Of a DNA stretch of 38,169 nt, positions 10,816 to 20,111 are shown in pieces; the stretch's first letter is position 1; each line of letters begins with the position of its first letter. The position numbers were made by a program, and so were the translations under genes. Where the stretch lies: assembly GCA_947460365.1 (NCBI GenBank), contig CANHJH010000006.1:1-38169 (forward strand). The letters run 5' to 3'. The notes beneath the pieces are model-generated. The model made no database searches, had not been told where the DNA came from, and was given only the letters and a program-made list of their open reading frames with translations. This DNA comes from Sphingobacteriia bacterium (GTDB lineage: Bacteria > Bacteroidota > Bacteroidia > Chitinophagales > Chitinophagaceae).

Positions 10816-11247
10816 CTAATATGAATGGTGTGCATTAAATTGCTCAACCACTAATTGTACAGCATAATTTTCATTGATTGTTTGCATTTCGATACATTCT
10901 ATTATTAAATGTATGTAGTGGTCTGATACTGTTTTTAAATCATCTATTATTATTTGGTTGTTGATTGTTTTATTGATTTCAAATACGGGTTGTGTTTGAT
11001 TAGGGTCTATAAAAAGATGTATGGGGAAAGTTTTTTCAAGCAACGCAGGCGAATTAATTACATTGTTTTTACTTGCCTTACATAATAATTTTCCCCTCAA
11101 CTGAATCATTGCACTTAGTTGCGTCCAATGGGTTTTATTTGTATCTTCTTGTACCAATGATATGGTTGATATGTGCACAAAGCTATCCGGTGCATGTAAT
11201 TGAAAGATGATTGAGGGAGTAGTTGGGGTTAGTGTAAGGGTTTGCAT
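10816..11247 (-). CDS. Hypothetical protein (143 aa)
   Basis: Open frame in the same orientation as its neighbours; no recognised domain. Confidence 0.5.
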   Translation of the reverse strand: MQTLTLTPTTPSIIFQLHAPDSFVHISTISLVQEDTNKTHWTQLSAMIQLRGKLLCKASKNNVINSPALLEKTFPIHLFIDPNQTQPVFEINKTINNQIIIDDLKTVSDHYIHLIIECIEMQTINENYAVQLVVEQFNAHHSY

Positions 11248-11323
11248 AGAGTTGTTTTAATTAATTGATGGCGTTGTGTTGTTTGTTTTATTATTGGTTA
11301 TACCTGATTGGCCAACATCATTT

Positions 11324-11663
11324 CACCCCTACGGGGCTTGGGTTTTGGGGTCAATTATTCATTCTATTATGATGTTGCCCCGCTGGGGCTTGTTCATTTG
11401 CCTTCCACAATTGCTATCTGTTCTGCCATCAACTCGTAACGCTGTTAAATCAATTGATTGATTTGGTTTTCTATTATGATGTTGCCCGCTGGGGCTTGTT
11501 CATTTGCCTTTCACTTTTGCAATCTCATACTTCGTCAATTCATACAACAGATAAACCATTTGGATAATTTATCTTTCGAAAACGAAATGCAGCTCCGGAG
11601 GAGCGATATCATAATAGCAGGTTTGAATCATAGATTTATTAAGCTCCGGAGGAGCGATATCAT
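11324..11663. repeat. REP-like hairpin cluster, left of RAYT (units L1 11364-11389, L2 11471-11495, R1 11592-11617, R2 11643-11663, plus CCCCTACGGGG at 11326-11336)
   Basis: Repeated CTATTATGATGTTGCCC(C)GCTGGGGC and GCTCCGGAGGAGCGATATCAT hairpins, with flanking text shared with the right-hand cluster. Confidence 0.85.
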
Positions 11664-12121
11664 CCAACCCATTCAAAAAGATATTTTTCATCGTATTCAA
11701 CATTAAATTTTTGTAATAAATCAAGATATTCCTCTTTAAATGTTTTCTTTTGATGATGTTGCTCCTGATTATTTATGTAGGCCATTACGTTATCTAATTG
11801 TGATTGTGCGTAAGAAAATGCACCAAACCCTTCCTGCCATTGAAATTTTTCTTTTATTAATCCTTTTTCATTTATCCATTTTGATGTATTTGCTTTGATA
11901 TCTCTCACTAATTCAGAAATAGCTATGTTTGGACTTATGCTTACAAGTATATGTATATGGTCCGGCATACCTCCAATGGCATATACTTTTTGTTTTTTTC
12001 CATTTACAATTCCACAGATGTATTTATGCAATTCGTCCTGCCATTTGTTTTGGATTAGGTTTTGTCGCCCTTTTACAGAAAACACAATATGTAAATATAT
12101 TTGGGTATATGTATTTGCCAT
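11660..12121 (-). CDS. REP-associated tyrosine transposase (RAYT) / IS200-like Y1 transposase
   Basis: 153 aa; HUH motif in GGMPDHIHILVSI; catalytic-Tyr region MAYINNQEQHHQKKTFKEEYLDLL; flanked by palindromic repeats. Confidence 0.9.
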   Translation of the reverse strand: MANTYTQIYLHIVFSVKGRQNLIQNKWQDELHKYICGIVNGKKQKVYAIGGMPDHIHILVSISPNIAISELVRDIKANTSKWINEKGLIKEKFQWQEGFGAFSYAQSQLDNVMAYINNQEQHHQKKTFKEEYLDLLQKFNVEYDEKYLFEWVG

Positions 12122-12143
12122 TTTGTATTGATTTTAATATTCA

Positions 12144-12327
12144 TTTCACCTCTACGGGGTTTGGGTTTTATGTTTTTTATTCATTCTATTATGATGTTGC
12201 CCCGCTGGGGCTTTTTTATTTGCCTTCCACAATTGCTATCTCATACTTCGTCAATTGATACAACAGATAAGCCATTTGGGCTGTTTATTTTTCAAAGCGA
12301 CCTGCAGCTCAGGAGGAGCGATATCAT
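12144..12327. repeat. REP-like hairpin cluster, right of RAYT (L3 12186-12211, R3 12307-12327, plus CCTCTACGGGG)
   Basis: Imperfect direct repeat of the 11.32-11.66 kb cluster, e.g. TTGCCTTCCACAATTGCTATCT and TCATACTTCGTCAATT.ATACAACAGATAA.CCATTTGG shared by both. Confidence 0.85.
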
Positions 12328-12331
12328 CCAA

Positions 12332-12922
12332 CTATTTCCTTTTTATCGAAAATATCATCACCGGTGGTTCAAAATATTGGTTTCGCTCTCTTTGCTCATA
12401 AATTTTCCGAACAATTTGCAAGCCTTTTGTTACTTGTGCAAAGGCGGCAAAACCTTGTTTGTCTGTAATGTTTTCTCCCCCATAATCAAAGCCCGGCTCT
12501 CTATCTAAACATATAAAAAACTCTGTACCTGCTGTTCCAGGTTCTGCCCTTGCCATCGATACTATTCCAACATCATGCTTTAGTCCGGTTTGTTTTGTAC
12601 TCTCATGCGGTATGCCTTTTACCCGCTGTGCCAATTCGTTATTGCTCTTCCAAATACCACCTTGTATTAAGAAAGATTTGGGGGCGTTAGAGGGTTGATT
12701 GTCGTTGTGCAATACCCGATAAAAATTTGCGCGCTCATACCAACCAGAATCTACATAACTTAAAAAAGCTGTGGCTGTTTTGGGCGCTTTATCTACAAAT
12801 AACTCTAAAGTAATATCGCCAAATTGTGTTTCTATAATTACTTGCGGGTTGCCCGTTGGCTTTTGTTCTTTACAAGCTAATAGCAGCATTATAATTGTAG
12901 AGGCGAATGCTATTTTTTTCAT
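12332..12922 (-). CDS. Cyclophilin-type peptidyl-prolyl cis-trans isomerase, putative lipoprotein
   Basis: Lipobox MKKIAFASTIIMLLLAC; ETQFGDITLELFVDKAPKTATAFLSYVDSGWYERANFYRV; GTAGTEFFI. Confidence 0.9.
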   Translation of the reverse strand: MKKIAFASTIIMLLLACKEQKPTGNPQVIIETQFGDITLELFVDKAPKTATAFLSYVDSGWYERANFYRVLHNDNQPSNAPKSFLIQGGIWKSNNELAQRVKGIPHESTKQTGLKHDVGIVSMARAEPGTAGTEFFICLDREPGFDYGGENITDKQGFAAFAQVTKGLQIVRKIYEQRERNQYFEPPVMIFSIKRK

Positions 12923-12938
12923 CTGACCGAATTACTGA

Positions 12939-14075
12939 TTATGGAATTATTTCAAACAGAAAAAATTGTGAACGCTGGTAAGCTGCAAAATTATTGTCGG
13001 CTACAAATAGCAATGTTTGGTGACCGTTGGGTAAAACAGGACCAAAAGTTACGCCTTCAATATTGTCGGTAAACACGCCCAAATCATCCATGTTTAACAA
13101 CAACTGTTTTTTTACTGGCGTAATTTGATTGTTATGTATAAGCGATGGGTTATTAATGATATTGGTAGCTCCTTTTACATTTATTGTAAATACTTTAATC
13201 GTACAGGCTAATCTGCCGGTAGAAAAAGATCGTTCTATTATCAGTAACTGACCGTTTCCCAAATCTAACATATCGGGTATGCCATTTACTTTAAATGCGC
13301 CCGGTATTATGGGGGCATACGCTACCGGATCTAATTCATACGCATATTGCGCGGTGTTTTTCTTTGTTGCTACATCAAATTTATACAGTCTTACAAAAGC
13401 TTTGTTGAGGGTTAAATCTGCTTTAGGCCCATCTTCATACAATGGCTCTTCTACATTAACATACAAGGTTTGGTAGTTATCTGAAAAGGTCATGCCCTCC
13501 AATACCCCATTTTGTCGAGGCCCATTTTCGCTTGCATGCATGTACAAATTTTGCGGTAAGGTAAACGTATCTACCCATGTTCCGTTGGGTTGAATAATGG
13601 TAATAGCCGGATTATTTAACAACGTGTCTTTTGCATTTACAATTCGATCTCCTTCACTACTCCATACCATTTGATGGGTAGTGGGATTATATCGCAAAGC
13701 TTCCGGATCGGGTGTTCTTTTAAGGTCTTGTTTACTACCCGGATATACTTGTGCAAATTCATCTTTCAAAAAATGCACCCCGGTAAATAGTACCGTATCT
13801 ATTTTTTGTTGATGGATTTTTATACTGGCCGTGTAATATCTTGACGGATTAATGGCAGAGCGATCATCACAAATCATATAATAGCAATCATTCACTGCAT
13901 CATACTCTATTCCCGATAATCCGCCCACAGTAGTGCTGTCATACAAAAAATTATGGGGTATTTCATAAACATCCAACAACCTGATTTTTTGAATGTTGGT
14001 TGTTTTGTTTGTTTGTGCGTTTACGTTGATGGTTGCCATTAACGATATCGCTACCATCAAATATTTTATGCGCAT
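12939..14075 (-). CDS. Esterase-like activity of phytase family protein (exported)
   Basis: Signal peptide; GGLSGIEYDAVNDCYYMICDDRS, PDPEALRYNP, NIEGVTFGPVLPNG pattern. Confidence 0.8.
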   Translation of the reverse strand: MRIKYLMVAISLMATINVNAQTNKTTNIQKIRLLDVYEIPHNFLYDSTTVGGLSGIEYDAVNDCYYMICDDRSAINPSRYYTASIKIHQQKIDTVLFTGVHFLKDEFAQVYPGSKQDLKRTPDPEALRYNPTTHQMVWSSEGDRIVNAKDTLLNNPAITIIQPNGTWVDTFTLPQNLYMHASENGPRQNGVLEGMTFSDNYQTLYVNVEEPLYEDGPKADLTLNKAFVRLYKFDVATKKNTAQYAYELDPVAYAPIIPGAFKVNGIPDMLDLGNGQLLIIERSFSTGRLACTIKVFTINVKGATNIINNPSLIHNNQITPVKKQLLLNMDDLGVFTDNIEGVTFGPVLPNGHQTLLFVADNNFAAYQRSQFFLFEIIP

Positions 14076-14087
14076 ATATGGTTGATC

Positions 14088-16310
14088 CTATTTATTTATT
14101 GTATTGAAATAGTTGGCTAATTTTTGAATTGCTCCTGCTGCCACATTGATCTGTTCCTGTGCTTCTTTCCAATCTCTTTGCTCAATGGCTTCTCTTATAC
14201 CCGGCATAGTTTTTACGCCATAGCCCGTATAAAATCCGGGTGCATATAACGTGTGCTTGTACCAGCTTCGTCTTGGTAAGCCTGCTGTGGTTAACAATTG
14301 TTGTTCTGCCTGATACAATGCTGCATTTATTTCTGCTGATTTTTGTTCGTTTTCTTGTACTTTATTTTTTTTGACATTTAGTTGTTGAGCTGAAACTTCT
14401 AATTGTTTTAATGCATTTTGCAATACAGAAAAATCTAGAAATGGCACTGCCGTTGGCACTTCTTTTATCTGTACATTATAAATGGGATTGCCCGCTAACT
14501 GCACTGCTTTAAATGTAGCTGCTTCTTGATCTACCAGTGTTTCTTCTCTTAGTTGATCGGTAATCGTCATCAACTCTTTGATGTATCCGTTTACCGTTTT
14601 GTGTAAAGCGGTAAAATCAAATGGCAACAATGCTGCATCTGCCATTCTCAATACTACCCTGCCGGTAGTTTTTGCTAACGTTACGCCATATTCAAAACCG
14701 GGATCTTTAAATTTACTGTAATGATCGTATGAATCATAGATAGAGTGATACTCTCCGCCTGCATCTTCTCCACTATATCCTATGTTTAATGACGGCACGC
14801 CCAAATGTTGAATAAAAGAAGAGAAGTCCGAACCGGAGCCCAATGCACCCATTTCGAATTGTGTTTTATTTAATGCCTCTTTTTTAGCGGCGGTTCCTTT
14901 TGCTTCTATGATTTGTTTGGCCTTAACTCTATCAAAAACCGTAACCGATTTTTGCGGATCTTTTACCTCTTTACTTATTTCTGTAATCATTTGCTCTAAT
15001 GCGTGTGACCCCTCTACATCTAAAAATCCTTTTGCATTTCCATCTGTATTAATATATACTACTGCTTTCTTTTTTAATTCATCTCCATGATCTTCTGCCC
15101 ACTCGGTTGATCCCAATAATCCCGGCTCTTCTCCATCCCAGGCACAATACACCAATGTTCTTTTGGGCTTCCATCCTGCTTTTACCAATGCGCCGATGGC
15201 CTGTGCTTCTTCTAACTCTGCTGCCATGCCGCTAATTGGATCATTGGCTCCGTTCACCCATGCATCATGGTGGTTTCCACGTACAATCCACTGATCAGGA
15301 AACTCGCTTCCCTTTATGGTGGCAATTACGTTTTGGGCTGGGGTTAATTTCCAATCGAACGATAATTTTAAATGCACTTTAGTAGATGCCGTACCACCTA
15401 TATGATAAGTAATTGGTAATGAGCCACTCCACTCTACCGGAGCAACTGTACCACCCAATGATGCTAATAATGGTTTTGCATCGTGATAACTAATGGGAAG
15501 TACTGGAATTTTTAATAAGTTAGGTGCCTCTAATCTGTTTAATCGTTTGGCTGATTCTGTTGCGCCCACATTTGGTGTTAATGGATCACCCGGATAAATT
15601 ACCATATCCATAATCGATCCGCGTTGTACACCAAATTCATTTTTAAATGGCCCCTTTGGATACACATCGCCCTGTGTATATCCATCGTCTTGTGGATCAG
15701 AATAAATGATACAACCTATTGCGCCATGCTCCTGTGCAACTTTCGGTTTTATCCCTCTCCAACTTCTACCATACTTTGCAATTACAATCTTTCCTTTTAC
15801 ACTCACCCCCATTTTATCTAACATTAAATAATCATCGGGTAAGCCATAGTTTACAAATACCAGCTCTCCGGTTACATCTCCATCGGCACTCCAGGCATTA
15901 TAGGTGGGTAATTGACCGGCTTGTGCAGATGTACCGTCTTCTTTTAACGCGGGTTCGCTTAATAACGCTTTGTATTGCGTTGGTTGAATCATTTCTAACA
16001 CCCTTGTCTGTGGCGAGGGAAACAATACCTGATACGTTTCTATTTTAACATCCCATCCCCACTGTTTAAACTTATTGTATATGCTTTGTACCACTTCGTT
16101 TCCACCTTTTGAGCCCAAGTGATGCGGCATTGCAGATAATTCTTTTACCGTTTGATCTATTCTTTTGGTACTCAACTGCGCATCATACTGCTGTTCTAAT
16201 TGCTGCTGTTTTGCCGTTGTTTTTTCTGTAAATCCACTTATTTTATTTGCGTTTTGCGCCATTCCAATCATACTTACGGATAATGATACTGCTAATAATG
16301 CCTGCTTCAT
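14088..16310 (-). CDS. M28-family metallopeptidase with PA domain (glutamate carboxypeptidase II-like)
   Basis: 740 aa; GNHHDAWVNGANDPISGMAAELEEA and WDGEEPGLLGSTEW metal-site motifs; C-terminal dimerisation-like region. Confidence 0.92.
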   Translation of the reverse strand: MKQALLAVSLSVSMIGMAQNANKISGFTEKTTAKQQQLEQQYDAQLSTKRIDQTVKELSAMPHHLGSKGGNEVVQSIYNKFKQWGWDVKIETYQVLFPSPQTRVLEMIQPTQYKALLSEPALKEDGTSAQAGQLPTYNAWSADGDVTGELVFVNYGLPDDYLMLDKMGVSVKGKIVIAKYGRSWRGIKPKVAQEHGAIGCIIYSDPQDDGYTQGDVYPKGPFKNEFGVQRGSIMDMVIYPGDPLTPNVGATESAKRLNRLEAPNLLKIPVLPISYHDAKPLLASLGGTVAPVEWSGSLPITYHIGGTASTKVHLKLSFDWKLTPAQNVIATIKGSEFPDQWIVRGNHHDAWVNGANDPISGMAAELEEAQAIGALVKAGWKPKRTLVYCAWDGEEPGLLGSTEWAEDHGDELKKKAVVYINTDGNAKGFLDVEGSHALEQMITEISKEVKDPQKSVTVFDRVKAKQIIEAKGTAAKKEALNKTQFEMGALGSGSDFSSFIQHLGVPSLNIGYSGEDAGGEYHSIYDSYDHYSKFKDPGFEYGVTLAKTTGRVVLRMADAALLPFDFTALHKTVNGYIKELMTITDQLREETLVDQEAATFKAVQLAGNPIYNVQIKEVPTAVPFLDFSVLQNALKQLEVSAQQLNVKKNKVQENEQKSAEINAALYQAEQQLLTTAGLPRRSWYKHTLYAPGFYTGYGVKTMPGIREAIEQRDWKEAQEQINVAAGAIQKLANYFNTINK

Positions 16311-16336
16311 ATAGGTTGATTTTATTTAGTGGTGGA

Positions 16337-17986
16337 TTAATTAAAAAGTGTTGGATGTTTTTCGTGCCAGTCTGTTGCCTGTTGATATGCTTTGGCTGCC
16401 AATAATATATTCGCTTCGTCGTATAAATTTCCGATAAACGTTATACTGGTGGGTAAGTTCATCCTTTTATCAAAGCCGGTTGGTACACAAACTACCGGCT
16501 GACCGGTTAAGTTGGTGATAGCGGATTGATTGCCGCTGCCCCTGGTGGGACAAATTAATACATCTACCTGTTGCATGGCTGCGTGTACTTTTTGCATCAA
16601 TACATAGCGATGTCGGTTGGCATTTACATATTCTACGGCAGGCATTATCCTTGCTACTCTAAATGTGTTGGGCCAATCAAACACACCCTGACGAGTCATT
16701 TGATCATCCATGTTGTTTCTGGTAAACTCATCAAATGCAGCGGCTGCTTCTGCACTAATTACGGCGTCCATTATATTAAAGGAATAAACGCCACTGTCCG
16801 GAAACACAATTGGAACAAGCGTTACACCCATTGCTTTAAATGTTGACAATACTTTCCATTCATTTCTGGTGGTGTCGGTTATTTTATCGAAATAATTTTT
16901 AGCGTAGCCGATTTTTAATTTTTTAATATCGTCAGATGGTCGGTAATTAAACGGTCTGTTTACTGCAGAGGGGTCTATGCCATCGGTACCGTGTATGTAA
17001 TTAAATACCACGGCAGCGTCTTCGGCGGTTCTGCAGATGGGCCCCACTTTATCTAAACTCCAGCTTAATGCCATTGCGCCAGATCTGCTGATGCTTCCAA
17101 ATGTTGGTCTTAATCCGGTTGCGCCGCAGGTAGATGATGGAGACACGATGGAACCCCATGTTTCCGTACCAATTGCAAAGGGCACTAATCCCGCTACCGT
17201 TGCTGATGCCGATCCGGCCGATGAACCCGATGAGCCTTGTGTAAGATTCCATGGGTTTTTAGTTCTTCCTCCATACCAATAATCACCCATTGCTAATGCA
17301 CCCAGGGTAAACTTAGCTATTAATACTGCGCCGGCTTCTCTTAAACAGGTATATACATACGCGTCTGTTTCTATTGTTTGGTTTTTATACGGTGCTGCAC
17401 CCCAAGTGGTAGTGGTTCCCTTTACGGCAAATAAATCTTTTAAACCATAAGGAATGCCATGTAGTAGTCCTTTGTATTTTCCGGCGGCAATTTCTGCATC
17501 TGCCTGTTTGGCTTGTTGCATGGCCAAGTCTTCGGTTAATGATATCATACATTGTAAGGTATCGCCGTATTGTTTCACTCTATCGATAAAAAATTGGGTT
17601 AACACTACCGAAGTGATTTTTTTAGATTTAAGTAAATAGGCCAGCTGTTCTATAGAATAGTACGCTAATTCTTTTTTGTTTTTTGGCAATGCACAATTTA
17701 CTTCCGGCCACTTAATAACTTTCTGTTGGCTATTCAACACCATACCGGGTAAAACCGGATTCTGATACATGCTCATCGGTACACTGTTGTTGAGTGTTTG
17801 TTGATGCATCATTTTAAAAAGGAGTACATTTTCTTTTACTCCATCATACATAGTGTCTATTTCTTGTTGGGTATAATTCAGGTCAAATATTTTGGCTGCG
17901 GAAACAATATCTTTTTTAGATACCGTGTCTTGTGCGGTAATATTTATTGTAATGATTGAAAATAGTACGTAACCAATTATTCGCAT
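16337..17986 (-). CDS. Amidase-signature family amidase, exported
   Basis: GIPYGLKDLFAVKGTTTTWG (catalytic Lys) and GSSGSSAGSASATVAGLVPFAIGTETWGSIVSPSS amidase signature; signal peptide. Confidence 0.92.
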   Translation of the reverse strand: MRIIGYVLFSIITINITAQDTVSKKDIVSAAKIFDLNYTQQEIDTMYDGVKENVLLFKMMHQQTLNNSVPMSMYQNPVLPGMVLNSQQKVIKWPEVNCALPKNKKELAYYSIEQLAYLLKSKKITSVVLTQFFIDRVKQYGDTLQCMISLTEDLAMQQAKQADAEIAAGKYKGLLHGIPYGLKDLFAVKGTTTTWGAAPYKNQTIETDAYVYTCLREAGAVLIAKFTLGALAMGDYWYGGRTKNPWNLTQGSSGSSAGSASATVAGLVPFAIGTETWGSIVSPSSTCGATGLRPTFGSISRSGAMALSWSLDKVGPICRTAEDAAVVFNYIHGTDGIDPSAVNRPFNYRPSDDIKKLKIGYAKNYFDKITDTTRNEWKVLSTFKAMGVTLVPIVFPDSGVYSFNIMDAVISAEAAAAFDEFTRNNMDDQMTRQGVFDWPNTFRVARIMPAVEYVNANRHRYVLMQKVHAAMQQVDVLICPTRGSGNQSAITNLTGQPVVCVPTGFDKRMNLPTSITFIGNLYDEANILLAAKAYQQATDWHEKHPTLFN

Positions 17987-17996
17987 GGGATGAATT

Positions 17997-18842
17997 TTAT
18001 TCTGCTATTGATTGAAAGGTATTGCCTTGTGTAATATCGCCGGTATCGAATCCTTTTTTAAACCAGTACATTCTTTGTTTGGAGGTTCCGTGTGTAAAAG
18101 AATCTGGTACCACATTTCCACCACTTTGTTGTTGCAAACGATCGTCGCCAATTGCGTTGGCTGCATTGAGGGCAGATTCTATATCTCCCGGCTCCAGTAT
18201 TTTTCTAAGTTTATTCGCATGATGTGCCCAAACGCCAGCTAAAAAATCTGCTTGCAGCTCTAGTTTTACCGATTCTTTATTGTATTCAGTTTCGCTGAGA
18301 TGATTGCGAAGCTCCTGCATTTTAGCCGATGTTCCGTTTAACTGTTGAATATGATGTCCTACTTCGTGTGCAATTACATATGCCATCGCAAATTCTCCGG
18401 GTGCATTAAATTTTTCGGTTAATTCTTTGAAGAAAGATAAATCGATGTACACTTTTTGGTCGGCCGGACAATAAAACGGACCGGTTGCCGCACTTGCAAA
18501 ACCACATCCAGATTGCGTTTGGTCTGTAAACATCCATAATTTGGGTTTTTCATAACGATCTTCGTTGGCCGTGTAAATAGAATCCCACACATCTTCTGTT
18601 AAACCCAATACTACTTTAGTAAAGGAAGCCAACCGCTCTTCATCGGCTGTTCTGCTTACTGATTGTTGTGGTGATGGTGCAATAATTTGGTTAACCACAT
18701 CGGATGGATTGCCACCCATAAATACATAAATTAATGCAATGATAATGGTGCCTACGCCTCCTTTTAAGGCAAAACCACCCATACCTCCTCCACCTCTGTT
18801 GTCTTCTACATTATCACTTTCTCTGTTTCCGCTCCAGCGCAT
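17997..18842 (-). CDS. Neutral zinc metallopeptidase (YpfJ/KPN_02809 family)
   Basis: MRWSGNRESDNVEDNRGGG N-terminus; AYVIAHEVGHHIQ zinc motif; FKKGFDTGDITQGNTF C-terminus. Confidence 0.92.
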   Translation of the reverse strand: MRWSGNRESDNVEDNRGGGGMGGFALKGGVGTIIIALIYVFMGGNPSDVVNQIIAPSPQQSVSRTADEERLASFTKVVLGLTEDVWDSIYTANEDRYEKPKLWMFTDQTQSGCGFASAATGPFYCPADQKVYIDLSFFKELTEKFNAPGEFAMAYVIAHEVGHHIQQLNGTSAKMQELRNHLSETEYNKESVKLELQADFLAGVWAHHANKLRKILEPGDIESALNAANAIGDDRLQQQSGGNVVPDSFTHGTSKQRMYWFKKGFDTGDITQGNTFQSIAE

Positions 18843-18949
18843 AGTTGTTTTTTTGGTTGATGAATTGAATGCAGTAAATAAATAACAAGTTAACTTATTT
18901 TACGGAATGTAAAATACGGTTAACGCTTTAAAGAAGAATGGAAGCTCTT

Positions 18950-19870
18950 TTATTTTACTTCCGCCAGCAATACAGCCACTTTAGCTGATACTATATGAAC
19001 TATTAAAACAGCAAGGATGATGTTGAACGATAAGTCAATAGAAAATAGTAGCGTGCTCAATACTATTAAATAAAAAGGATAAGTAAACATTAACACCCCA
19101 AATAAAACCGAATCATAAAAAACAGTTCCGGCAGTTTTTGCTCGAACAAATTTTTTGATGGTTGAATAATATGGCTGGTGCAGTACTTTACCAAACTTAG
19201 CAAATAACACAAACGGCGTTTTTTTATTTGTTGAAAATACGGGATGGGCCGTTACTAAACCTTCTAGTTGGTTTTTTAATTGTTTATTAAAAAACACATA
19301 GTTTTTTGCTTCTTCTTCGTATGGGAATAATGCTGATGCGTTTATTGGATTTCCCGCATTTAACAGTACTGTTTTACCAAATTGGGTAAAAGAATCATAG
19401 GCCAATGCTATGGGTAAAACTTTGAGCGGTTGCTGAGGTTTAGATCTGTAAGCAATTCTGGCCGCTCCTTTTTTGAAGGGTTGTATTTCATTGGTATTCA
19501 AACAAATGCCTTCAATAAAGATGAGTACTATACCGCCACTTTCTAATATTCGTTTGCTTTCGTAAAATGCATATTCGTTTAAATGCAGGTTTTCTTTTCC
19601 CTCTCTTAACCGATAAATAGGAATCATGTTGAGGAACTTGAGTAAAATCCGGTGGGTGTTGTTTTTAAAAGCGTCGCCTCTAGCTAAAAAATGCACTTCT
19701 TCTTTAAAAAACGCTCCTATTAATACTGCATCTAAAAAGGAGTTCGGATGATTCGCTACAATTAACATTGGCCCTTTTTGCTGAAACGCCTCTTTGTTAA
19801 TAACAAAAAGCCTTTTACAAAACAGCCAAATGGTGGCCCTAATAATTGGTTTAATAATAGAATATATCAA
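18950..19870 (-). CDS. 1-acyl-glycerol-3-phosphate acyltransferase-like (PlsC family)
   Basis: VANHPNSFLDAVLIG (NHxxxxD), LIFIEGICLN. Confidence 0.82.
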   Translation of the reverse strand: MIYSIIKPIIRATIWLFCKRLFVINKEAFQQKGPMLIVANHPNSFLDAVLIGAFFKEEVHFLARGDAFKNNTHRILLKFLNMIPIYRLREGKENLHLNEYAFYESKRILESGGIVLIFIEGICLNTNEIQPFKKGAARIAYRSKPQQPLKVLPIALAYDSFTQFGKTVLLNAGNPINASALFPYEEEAKNYVFFNKQLKNQLEGLVTAHPVFSTNKKTPFVLFAKFGKVLHQPYYSTIKKFVRAKTAGTVFYDSVLFGVLMFTYPFYLIVLSTLLFSIDLSFNIILAVLIVHIVSAKVAVLLAEVK

Positions 19871-20043
19871 TTGCTGGGGGTGTATCGTTTTTTCTGACGA
19901 TCAATATCGGGGATTTTTTTAAGACAGAAATAAAATAAGTCTATTTTTTTAAGTTTTGCTTGTTTTTTTGCATCAAAACGCTTCTTTTTTTCGCTTTAAA
20001 ATTAACAGCGCCTATTTCTTTAAGGAATTCATTTAGCGCTGGG

Positions 20044-20076
20044 CAAAAAATAACCCCGGCCTACTATAACCGGGGT
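20044..20076 (-). terminator. Intrinsic terminator downstream of recA
   Basis: Minus strand ACCCCGG-loop-CCGGGGT followed by a T-rich run (ATTTTTTG), 36 bp past the recA stop. Confidence 0.85.
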
Positions 20077-20111
20077 ATTTGTTTACTACTACTAACTAAC
20101 CCATCCAAAAA

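Noticed and set aside
11276-12508. Track ORFs 11276-11461, 11458-11706, 11895-12131, 11929-12258 and 12101-12508 on the + strand
   Set aside because: They run through the hairpin repeats or antisense to the RAYT/PPIase. Recurring strings such as PRWG.FICLPQLLS and LRRSDII are translations of the repeat DNA, not evidence of a protein family.
17545-17556. GATATCAT inside the amidase gene as a REP unit
   Set aside because: Only the 8-mer is shared; no hairpin stem next to it. The same applies to GATATCAT near 30040.
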